Positions 57,171 through 64,000 of a stretch of DNA of 64,000 nucleotides are shown here, in pieces. The stretch comes from Haloplasma contractile (GTDB lineage: Bacteria > Bacillota_I > Bacilli_A > Haloplasmatales > Haloplasmataceae): positions 49,678 to 113,677 of the forward strand of contig JAENYC010000008.1 of NCBI GenBank assembly GCA_016841945.1, read 5' to 3'. The position numbers and the translations under genes are program-made. The first letter of the stretch is position 1. Each line of letters begins with the position of its first letter. A model generated the notes under the pieces. That model was not told the origin of the DNA and made no database searches. It saw only the letters and a program-made list of their open reading frames with translations.

Positions 57171-59315
57171 TTAATCTGCTTCTTGTATTCTACCATAAGC
57201 ATCACGGTATGCTTTAATATAAATCGCATTATAAACATCGATACCATTCATCATGAATAAATCTTTGTAATCTTCTTCAGTATAGCTTCCTCCATTACCA
57301 GAGAAACCATATTTAACTAATGTGATATAATTATTATCTTGGTATAATGTTCTAAATGTAGCAGCTGCTGTAATCATGTCTTGATCTGCTTTTGTTACTG
57401 GATAGAAAGTTGGTGAAAGTTGATACCAAGGATTAGTTGAATCAACTTGTCCTGCAAGTTTAAATGTACCAGCAGTAATCGCAGTATTTAATCTTTCGAT
57501 TCCAGCTTGACCATGTTCAGATAATACTTGATATTCTAATCCTAAACTTCTAATATGACCTATTGGCATTGTAGCACCAACATATTGACGTAAATAGTTA
57601 ATGTGATTTCCACCAGCTAAATCATTCATTTCAGATTTTGCCTCATCACTTAATACATAAACAGTATCACTACCATATTGCATTGTGCCATCCGTCCAGC
57701 CATCAGGACCATATAGATGAATGGTTCCAATAGAATCAACTGAACTATAATCATATAATTCATCAATTAATTTTAATATTCTATATAATTTTGTTTCATT
57801 GCTTTCTACATGAATAGGAATACCCCATGCTTCTTTTTTAACTGAACGAACAGATTCACTGAAATGGAAATATTCTCCATCTCCTAACCAATCAACAACA
57901 GGAGGTAAGATTGCTTGATATTTAAAATCTGCATCAATTGAAGTTCCTGTTTCCATCATACCTGATGAAGTAGAGGATGCATTATAATCATAACTCATGA
58001 ATCCGGTTGCACTATTTAACAATGTTGCACGCCAATTCGTTTCACCTTCTTCAGGGTTCTGTACAATTAAACCATCTTGATATACATGAGATAATGTATT
58101 AATATTATCAATAAAACTATCTTCGTAACGTACATCTTGAATTAAACCATCTTCATCAAAGTATAAATATTCATGACGTGAAACCACTCCACGGTTACCA
58201 AACATTTCTGTTGCTCTAATTAAGTTTCTGATACGACTTCCTCTTGCTTCACGTGGGAAGAACACTTCGATTGCATCCTTTACACCATCAGTATGTTGAC
58301 GCGTTAAATATTTAGGATTTGCTTTTACAACATACATCAATGCTAGTAATTCATCTGTGTCATAACAAGCGTCCGTTCCTGCAAATACATCAGATAGTTT
58401 ATCATAGCCTTGGTCACCATAGGTGTCATCAATATGAGTTCTAAATGCGTTTGCTAATTTTTCTCCAGTAGGATTTGAAATCGCTGCTAAAACATCTAGA
58501 ATATTACTTGTATATGCTTTATTAACTGTTCTCGTTGTGCCATCTTCATTTGCAACCTCAATATCCACATCAATTGGAGTTGATACTTGTCTTTCAGTTA
58601 ATGCAGTTGGGATTGTAACACCTGTGTCTGTATCAAATGATGGATTTTCTACATCTAATATATCTTCAATCCAGTCAATACGTGCTAAGAACATCAATTC
58701 TTGTTCTCCAAATCCATCAAAATATGGTGTAAAGTAAATTCCTTCATCTGCCGCTGTCATTGACACTTTTACGGCAGGATTAGCTTCTAAGAATGCATTT
58801 AAGTGAGGCATCACATCTAGATATTTTCCAATATCTACAAAGTTCCCATTGACACCTTCAGTTCCAATATCTGCTCCTGTTCCATTGACAATATCAACAC
58901 CTGCAAACCCTTCAGTTTGTAAACGTGTGAATTGAGCATCTGTACCATCATCAGAAGATGTCGCTTGATCCACGAAATTGATATTTAATTTCTCACCAAT
59001 TTCTGCCCATACTGGCAATAAATCACCTTGTGTATAAGTATTTCCATCTAAAGAAACATATGCACTATCCTTTTGATAAGAAATACTCATTAAGTTACCT
59101 CCAGAAGTATAGTTGATTGCAACATTTACCGTTACTTCTGAATCATAATCAATACCACTTTCTGTTGTTATTGCTGTACCTTCTGTCGTTGTTGTCGTTT
59201 CTGTACCTTCTGTCGTTGTTGTCGTTTCTTCAGTATTATCTTTTTTTCCACCACAAGCTGCTAAACCAAAGACAAAAGCACAAACAACCATAAGTAATAA
59301 AAACTTCCTCATCAT
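57171..59315 (-). CDS. Large solute-binding lipoprotein of the uronate/pectin importer
   Basis: About 715 residues, longer than usual (500-560). The ATG at 59315 is chosen for GAGG 7 bp upstream. The lipobox is LAAC (Cys near 20). A Thr-rich spacer with two 9-residue repeats (ETTTTTEGT) follows. The binding-protein fold is kept (LPVWAEIGEKLNINF, GADIGTEGVNGNFVDIGKYLD, WGIPIHVESNETKLYRIL). It captures oligosaccharides, probably unsaturated pectin fragments given GH105 and UxaC nearby, for the two permeases directly upstream. Confidence 0.9.
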   Translation of the reverse strand: MMRKFLLLMVVCAFVFGLAACGGKKDNTEETTTTTEGTETTTTTEGTAITTESGIDYDSEVTVNVAINYTSGGNLMSISYQKDSAYVSLDGNTYTQGDLLPVWAEIGEKLNINFVDQATSSDDGTDAQFTRLQTEGFAGVDIVNGTGADIGTEGVNGNFVDIGKYLDVMPHLNAFLEANPAVKVSMTAADEGIYFTPYFDGFGEQELMFLARIDWIEDILDVENPSFDTDTGVTIPTALTERQVSTPIDVDIEVANEDGTTRTVNKAYTSNILDVLAAISNPTGEKLANAFRTHIDDTYGDQGYDKLSDVFAGTDACYDTDELLALMYVVKANPKYLTRQHTDGVKDAIEVFFPREARGSRIRNLIRATEMFGNRGVVSRHEYLYFDEDGLIQDVRYEDSFIDNINTLSHVYQDGLIVQNPEEGETNWRATLLNSATGFMSYDYNASSTSSGMMETGTSIDADFKYQAILPPVVDWLGDGEYFHFSESVRSVKKEAWGIPIHVESNETKLYRILKLIDELYDYSSVDSIGTIHLYGPDGWTDGTMQYGSDTVYVLSDEAKSEMNDLAGGNHINYLRQYVGATMPIGHIRSLGLEYQVLSEHGQAGIERLNTAITAGTFKLAGQVDSTNPWYQLSPTFYPVTKADQDMITAAATFRTLYQDNNYITLVKYGFSGNGGSYTEEDYKDLFMMNGIDVYNAIYIKAYRDAYGRIQEAD
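59174..59227. repeat. Tandem 27-bp repeat encoding a Thr-rich linker
   Basis: Two adjacent identical 27-bp units (59174-59200 and 59201-59227) encode the 9-residue unit ETTTTTEGT after the lipoprotein Cys. Copy number could vary by slippage. Confidence 0.9.
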
Positions 59316-59340
59316 TTCACTTCCTCTTTCTTTATTTTTT

Positions 59341-60204
59341 CTATTCTTTAACCCCACCAACATTTACACCTTTCGCAAAATATTTTTGAATATAAGGGTA
59401 AATGATGATAATAGGGATAATAGACAATATAATCGCTGCATAAGCCAAAGAATACAAAGAATATGGATAATTTGTAATCATATCGGTATCTTGTGCTGCT
59501 GCAGCTATTCCACGTAATACGACCTGAAGTGGATGCTCAGTCCCTTGGACTAAGCGCATATTCCAAAAATAGCCATTCCATCTATTGATGGCGTAGAATA
59601 ATGTGATTGTCATGAGTGCACTCTTACTCATTGGCAAATAAATATTTGACAGTACTTGAAACTCATTGGCGCCATCGATAATTGAAGCTTCTTCAATTTC
59701 ATTAGGTATGCCATTAAAATAATTTCTTAGTAATAAAATATTAAATGCTTGTGCACCAAATCCATAAATAATACCCCATCTGTTATTAACAAATAACTGA
59801 CGGTAATTTAAGTAGGTTGGAATTAATCCTGCATTAAACCACATGGTAAAAACAATTAAAAAACCAATTTGTCGTTTAAAGACTAATTTTTTCCTTGACA
59901 ATGCGTAGGCTGCAAAAATCGATATAATCATACTAAAAGCTGTTCCATAGAATGTATAGAAAAGCGTATTAGTATATGCAATCCAAAAACTTTTCGCACG
60001 ATCTCCAATGAGCAGTGCTTTAATTGCATCAAATTGAACATCAACAGGCCATAACACAACTTTACCTGAATCAATTGCGACCTCACCACTAATTGCCATA
60101 GAAATACTATATATAAATGGATATAATGTCGTAATCACAAAAAATGTTATAAACACATATGCAAATATTTTAAATATTAACTCACTTCTATCTAATCTTT
60201 TCAT
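59341..60204 (-). CDS. ABC importer permease, YtcP type
   Basis: 287 residues, six transmembrane segments. The EAA loop is EEASIIDGANEFQVLSNIYLPMS, and the C-terminus YFAKGVNVGGVKE is typical. It lies 8 bp after the LplB-type gene and 25 bp before the solute-binding gene; the three form the importer core. Confidence 0.94.
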   Translation of the reverse strand: MKRLDRSELIFKIFAYVFITFFVITTLYPFIYSISMAISGEVAIDSGKVVLWPVDVQFDAIKALLIGDRAKSFWIAYTNTLFYTFYGTAFSMIISIFAAYALSRKKLVFKRQIGFLIVFTMWFNAGLIPTYLNYRQLFVNNRWGIIYGFGAQAFNILLLRNYFNGIPNEIEEASIIDGANEFQVLSNIYLPMSKSALMTITLFYAINRWNGYFWNMRLVQGTEHPLQVVLRGIAAAAQDTDMITNYPYSLYSLAYAAIILSIIPIIIIYPYIQKYFAKGVNVGGVKE

Positions 60205-60212
60205 GTTATCAC

Positions 60213-61235
60213 CTAAAATAAGGATGTGTCAGAGACACGCCTACTAATATAATTTGCTCCTAGCACCAAAAACATGGCGATAAAGGAGTTAAAGACATCT
60301 GCTGCAGCTGCAAAGTTCACTTGCGAAGCACCGGTTGTTAAACCACCTAAACTTAAGACATAAGTAGAAATCACTTCTGCAGTCATCAATACTTCATTTC
60401 CCCTATCCATTGTTAATAGAATGACTTTTTCATATCCAATGTTAATCATCTGACCAACCCTTAAGATTAACATGATTGTGAGTGTTGGTGCCATTCCTGG
60501 GAGGGTTACATATCTTATTTGCGCCAATTTGTTAGCCCCATCTATTTTAGCCGCTTCATAATTAGTCGGACTGATTGCCATGATAGCCGCAAAATAAACG
60601 ATGGAACCATATCCAGCAGCACTCCAAATGTTTGAAATAATATAGATGGACCTAAAATACTGAGGCTCTGATAACATCGGTGTTCCGGCTTCTATCCAAC
60701 CCCACTTCACAAACAAGCCATTTATTAAGCCTGGCGCTTGTGTCACATTTCCACCTGAGAGCATCAAAGCAATAATAGATGTGATGACAACAGTAGAAAT
60801 TAACCTCGGTAGATAAGAAATAATTTGTGTGATACTACGATACTTTTCATTCTTAATTTCACTAAATAATAGGGCTAGAATAATTGGTATCGGAAAACCA
60901 AAAAACAATCCATATGTACTGAGTGTAAAGGTATTTCTAAATGCCTGCCAAAAACGATTTGCCTGTGGACCAAACATGATATATTTGAATGCATATAGTC
61001 CATAAAAATCACTTTCACCTACCGTTTGACTATAATCGTCAAAATTCTTAAAGGCAATCATAATCCCACCAATTGGGCGGTATCTAAATAGGTAGAAGAA
61101 AATGATAACCGGGATGAGCATTAAATAAACAGGCCAATCTTTTTTAATCTGTTTCCAATAACGCAACCATCTCGTTCTCTCTAGTTCATCTAGCAATTCT
61201 TCATTTGTTAATTCTTTATCTTTATTAACATGCAT
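60213..61235 (-). CDS. ABC importer permease, LplB type
   Basis: About 340 residues. The ATG at 61235 (MHVNKDKEL) has GAAGGAG 9 bp upstream, whereas the ATG at 61256 contains that site. A cytosolic N-tail of about 45 residues precedes six transmembrane segments. YRPIGGIMIAFKNFDDY is typical of LplB, and the EAA loop is YEAAKIDGANKLAQIRYVTLPG. The start is 4 bp after the stop of membrane protein E. Confidence 0.93.
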   Translation of the reverse strand: MHVNKDKELTNEELLDELERTRWLRYWKQIKKDWPVYLMLIPVIIFFYLFRYRPIGGIMIAFKNFDDYSQTVGESDFYGLYAFKYIMFGPQANRFWQAFRNTFTLSTYGLFFGFPIPIILALLFSEIKNEKYRSITQIISYLPRLISTVVITSIIALMLSGGNVTQAPGLINGLFVKWGWIEAGTPMLSEPQYFRSIYIISNIWSAAGYGSIVYFAAIMAISPTNYEAAKIDGANKLAQIRYVTLPGMAPTLTIMLILRVGQMINIGYEKVILLTMDRGNEVLMTAEVISTYVLSLGGLTTGASQVNFAAAADVFNSFIAMFLVLGANYISRRVSDTSLF

Positions 61236-61239
61236 AGTT

Positions 61240-61779
61240 TTAGTCTCCTTCAACATTATCTTTTAAGTAGATATCTATGTTTACCATCAAGTCTTTTTGC
61301 CTTGATATCATATACAATAAACCAATGGATAAAAATATATTTAAACTGTGATTGAGTATATGACCTAAAAAACTTACATCTTGATTAAATATGATAAGTA
61401 AAAACCATTCAACCACTAACATTAGAACATATAGAGATAAGAAATAGAGGAAAATATGTTGAAACGCAATATTTCGTTTTAAAAGCTTTTTCCATTTAAC
61501 GAATAAGATTGCAAGACTTAAACTTAAAAGTCCCAAAGAATGTGCAATCATCACATATAAATTAACATAATGGACGATAAAATGAACAATTATAATTGTT
61601 CCATTCGCTATTAAAGCATATTTTCCCCATCTAATATAAAGGAATAAAACAGTAGGGATTCCAACTGAAATAAATAACTTTAATCCTAATAAACCATATA
61701 ATCCTATCACTATATCAATGACAACAGCGATAAAGGTAAACAGAACGATATCTATTAATCTTAATTTATTTAAAGACAA
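61240..61779 (-). CDS. Small multi-pass membrane protein E of the uronate importer locus
   Basis: About 180 residues. A TTG at 61779 with AAGGGTGA 5-6 bp upstream is the likely start; a GTG at 61788 is the alternative. About six hydrophobic segments (DIVLFTFIAVVIDIVIGLYG, FISVGIPTVLFLYI, IIIVHFIVHYVNLYVMI, LLSLSLAILFV, IFLYFLSLYVLMLVVEWFLLIIF, FLSIGLLYMI). Length and layout are slightly reminiscent of ECF substrate-binding subunits, without a clear motif. It lies between uxaC and the permeases. Confidence 0.78.
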   Translation of the reverse strand: MSLNKLRLIDIVLFTFIAVVIDIVIGLYGLLGLKLFISVGIPTVLFLYIRWGKYALIANGTIIIVHFIVHYVNLYVMIAHSLGLLSLSLAILFVKWKKLLKRNIAFQHIFLYFLSLYVLMLVVEWFLLIIFNQDVSFLGHILNHSLNIFLSIGLLYMISRQKDLMVNIDIYLKDNVEGD

Positions 61780-61790
61780 AATGATCACCC

Positions 61791-63185
61791 TTACAGATTA
61801 AAATACTTTTTCGCATTTCGATAGGATATATCTTTCACCATTTTGCCAAGAAGTTCATAATCAAGAGGGAAATATCCTAAAGTAACTTGTTCACCTATCA
61901 TATTACATAGTAATCTTCTAAAATACTCGTGCCTTGGATAGGATAAGAAACTTCTTGAATCTGTTAACATTCCGACAAAACGAGCTAATATACCATTGTT
62001 TCCTAACGCTTTCAATTGCTTGGTCATTCCATCAATTGTATCTAAAAACCACCAAGCAGACCCAAACTGAATTTTACCAGGAATACCATCACCTTGAAAA
62101 CTCTGCATGAGGGTAATCGCCACTTCAAAATCTCGAGGGTTTAATGTATATAATATTGTTTTAGGTAAATCATCAGTTTCATCAAGTGCGTTTAATAATT
62201 CACTTAATGGTTTAGCAATTTTATCATCATTGATACAATCAAATCCAGTATCTGGTCCTAGTTTTTCATACATTCTTTTTGATACATTTCTTAAGGCTCC
62301 GATATGATATTGTTGTACCCAATCATTTTTACGATATTCTTTACCTAAAAAAATAAGCATATATCCTTTGTACTTACGAACTTCAGTAGGAGTTAAGGTT
62401 TCATTGTTTATAGCTTTAGAGAATATTTCACTTACTTCTTCCATGGTCGCTTCTTCAAATTCAACAACATCTAATGCATGATCACTTAATCGTGCTCCAT
62501 GTTGATGGAAAAAATCAATTCTTTCTCTTAAGGCTTTTTCAAGATTTTTTAATGAATGAATTTCATAACCTACCACATTCTCTAATGCATGAATCCAACC
62601 ATTAAATGTATGTTCGTTGATATTTATGGCTTTATCTGGACGAAATGCTGGGAGCACTTTAATGTTAAGCGTAGTGTCTTTTTCTAATAACTCATGATAT
62701 TTTAAATCATCAATTGGATCATCCGTTGTACAAATCACTTCAACATTACTTTGCTCAATTAATTTTCTAGCGGTTAAAGTTTCAAGTTGTTCATTTACTC
62801 GGTCATATATTTCTTTTGCTGTTTTGGAAGATAATATTTCATCAATACCAAAATATCTTTTTAACTCAAAATGCGTCCAATGATATAAAGGATTTCCAAT
62901 TAATATTTCTACAACTTCAGCCCATTTTTTGAATTTCTCAAAGTCACATTCATCACCTGTAATATAATTTTCACTGACACCATTGGCTCTCATTAATCTC
63001 CATTTATAATGATCACCACTTAACCAGGCATCATATAAGTTCTTAAATTTTAAATCCTCATAAATATCCTTTGGATTTAAATGACAATGATAATCTATGA
63101 TAGGTAACTCCTTTGCGAAATCATGAAATAATTTTTTTGCTACCTTATTATGTAAAAGGAAATTTTCGTTTATAAATGTCTTCAT
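61791..63185 (-). CDS. uxaC: Uronate isomerase (glucuronate/galacturonate isomerase)
   Basis: 464 residues, the family length. The metal-binding HxH is in IIDYHCHLNPKD, and WRLMRANGV, ICTTDDPIDDLKYH, LPAFRPDK and MLTDSRSFLSYPRHEYFRR are UxaC segments. It converts galacturonate to tagaturonate (or glucuronate to fructuronate) in the cytosol. It is the first gene of a 12-gene operon behind a strong promoter. The next enzymes (uxaB, uxaA, kdgK, kdgA) are not in the window. Confidence 0.97.
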   Translation of the reverse strand: MKTFINENFLLHNKVAKKLFHDFAKELPIIDYHCHLNPKDIYEDLKFKNLYDAWLSGDHYKWRLMRANGVSENYITGDECDFEKFKKWAEVVEILIGNPLYHWTHFELKRYFGIDEILSSKTAKEIYDRVNEQLETLTARKLIEQSNVEVICTTDDPIDDLKYHELLEKDTTLNIKVLPAFRPDKAININEHTFNGWIHALENVVGYEIHSLKNLEKALRERIDFFHQHGARLSDHALDVVEFEEATMEEVSEIFSKAINNETLTPTEVRKYKGYMLIFLGKEYRKNDWVQQYHIGALRNVSKRMYEKLGPDTGFDCINDDKIAKPLSELLNALDETDDLPKTILYTLNPRDFEVAITLMQSFQGDGIPGKIQFGSAWWFLDTIDGMTKQLKALGNNGILARFVGMLTDSRSFLSYPRHEYFRRLLCNMIGEQVTLGYFPLDYELLGKMVKDISYRNAKKYFNL

Positions 63186-63206
63186 ATTTACTCCTAATCC
63201 TTAAAT

Positions 63207-63224
63207 CGTATGTATATACGTACG
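63207..63224. promoter_or_regulatory. Palindromic operator in the uxaC leader
   Basis: CGTATGTATATACGTACG is an 18-bp palindrome with one symmetric pair mismatched. It lies about 20 bp downstream of the -10 box and 22 bp before the uxaC start, a typical repressor position. Candidate regulators are the operon's IclR protein or a GntR-type protein elsewhere. Confidence 0.6.
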
Positions 63225-63243
63225 CTGTTTGTATTTATACCTA

Positions 63244-63272
63244 ATTTTACCACTATTTGGAAATGGTGTCAA
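63244..63272 (-). promoter_or_regulatory. uxaC operon promoter
   Basis: On the minus strand TTGACA (63267-63272) and TAAAAT (63244-63249) are 17 bp apart. This is a consensus -35 and a good -10. Confidence 0.88.
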
Positions 63273-63279
63273 TAACTTT

Positions 63280-63294
63280 TTGAACCGTTTTCAT
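63280..63294 (-). promoter_or_regulatory. cre-like catabolite site upstream of uxaC
   Basis: On the minus strand ATGAAAACGGTTCAA fits the cre consensus WTGNAANCGNWNNCW at all fixed positions but one. It ends 7 bp before the -35 box. CcpA control is plausible for a sugar operon but not shown. Confidence 0.45.
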
Positions 63295-63319
63295 AAAAAA
63301 TTCACAAATTATAAAGTAA

Positions 63320-63363
63320 AAGAACTAGCAGAAACCCATATTAAAGGTGTTTTACTAGTTCTT
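63320..63363 (-). terminator. Terminator after the GH105 gene
   Basis: The outer stem AAGAACTAG / CTAGTTCTT, with AAACACC/GGGTTT pairing inside, is followed by TTACTTTATAAT on the minus strand. It isolates the GH105 gene from the uxaC promoter. Confidence 0.65.
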
Positions 63364-63390
63364 ACGGTAAAGGGAAAATATATGAAAAAA

Positions 63391-64000
63391 CTAATTGAAC
63401 GCTAATAATTCTTTATAAGCGAGTAAGAAAGGTGCGATACCCTTCCCATCATTACATACGACTTTTTCACTTAAATAATAATTGATGGTTCCATCTCTTC
63501 TTTTATTATCACTTGGTCCAAGACCTGCAACTAAACAAATACCACATAATTTAATTCTATTTTCTTTTTCAATTAAATATTTACTCATTATGCCATCAAA
63601 TACTTTCTTACCAAGTGTCATATATCTTGGGGGCAATAAATTCAGCCTTACTGCTTTTAATATCGCATAACAAAGCATAGCAGAACCACTTGTTTCAGAA
63701 TAGTTATTTTTCACATCACTTTTGTTGACAACTTGATACCATAAATGTTCATGATTTAGATAGGGGATGATACCATCAACTAATTCTTTTAATTGATTTC
63801 TAAATGCACGATACTCAAAAAACATTTGATCATCCATTTCATCTAAAACATCTACCAAACACGCGGAAAACCATCCAATACTTCTTAACCAATAATTTTT
63901 AGATAAGCCGGTATCTTTATCTGCCCAAAAAATGTTTTTACTTGCATCATATCCATGATAATATAATTTATCTTTTTCATTAAACATTTTTTTCCTAACA
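63391..64000 (-). CDS. Unsaturated rhamnogalacturonyl hydrolase, GH105 (YteR/YesR-like), N-terminus cut by window edge
   Basis: The frame stays open to the window end (codons VRKK before the internal ATG at 63987), so that ATG is not the start. About 203 C-terminal residues of an expected 350-380 are seen. LYYHGYDASK holds the catalytic Asp of the HxxD segment. FWADKDTGLSKNYWLRSIGWF, YSETSGSAMLCYAI and DGTINYYLSEKVVCNDGKGIAPF are GH105 marks. It releases unsaturated galacturonate from rhamnogalacturonan or pectin disaccharides in the cytosol, feeding the uronate pathway. Confidence 0.93.
   Translation of the reverse strand, partial: VRKKMFNEKDKLYYHGYDASKNIFWADKDTGLSKNYWLRSIGWFSACLVDVLDEMDDQMFFEYRAFRNQLKELVDGIIPYLNHEHLWYQVVNKSDVKNNYSETSGSAMLCYAILKAVRLNLLPPRYMTLGKKVFDGIMSKYLIEKENRIKLCGICLVAGLGPSDNKRRDGTINYYLSEKVVCNDGKGIAPFLLAYKELLAFN

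Noticed and set aside
59174..59227. CRISPR-like or mobile repeat
   Set aside because: Two direct 27-bp units without spacers inside a coding frame: a protein linker repeat.

Overview
The window is AT-rich, gene-dense DNA from a low-GC Gram-positive-type bacterium. The best fit is the Bacillota/Mycoplasmatota border (for example Izemoplasma, Haloplasma or Erysipelotrichia-like lineages). TGA is a real stop codon here: it ends the condensation-like gene at 2943, alpha-galactosidase at 28325 and the OppB-like permease at 17695, twice inside ATGA start/stop overlaps. The Mycoplasma code therefore does not apply. No rRNA, tRNA, insertion sequence, phage gene or CRISPR array was recognised. Taxonomy is inference only.

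Layout. 1-1675: two-component system (kinase cut by the window edge). 2056-4232: coupled pair of a zinc-ribbon membrane protein and a condensation/alcohol-acetyltransferase-like enzyme. 4300-9704: pyrBCKDFE operon behind a PyrR-type attenuator; carAB and pyrR are not present. 9756-10754: PTS_EIIC_2-type membrane protein. 10919-15758: Leloir galactose locus (galE, class II galT, galK, LacI-family regulator) with a shared operator before galE and galK. 15791-19547: YuzF-like protein, cupin/HD-GYP protein, HU, orphan OppB-like permease, alpha/beta hydrolase.

19711-30562: all on the minus strand. It holds alpha-galactosidase translationally coupled to a UroD-family methyltransferase, then DUF1638, a UroD-thioredoxin fusion, a corrinoid protein, a RamA/RACo-type reductive activator, an AraC regulator, a CobW-type GTPase and a UroD-family pseudogene. 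This is a corrinoid methyl-transfer system next to a glycosidase.

30632-43564: polysaccharide-use locus with a large surface protein (CBM-like repeats plus Ig-like domains), two GH43-like lipoproteins, a solute-binding lipoprotein, two LplB/YtcP-type permeases and a divergent YesN/YesM pair whose kinase has a doubled sensor region. 43607-52407: another UroD-like protein with a divergent AraC regulator, a DUF3592-like protein, PepC, a lipoprotein, AraC-GyrI, an unknown protein, a CPBP protease and a DUF2804 protein.

52470-64000: pectin/uronate locus. It holds GH105 (partial), uronate isomerase, a complete ABC importer with its own ATPase, five small multi-pass membrane proteins of unknown function, an IclR regulator and a TIM-barrel sugar isomerase/epimerase. 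The uxaC promoter carries a cre-like site and a palindrome. The most interesting systems are the corrinoid/alpha-galactosidase region and the membrane-protein-rich uronate importer.
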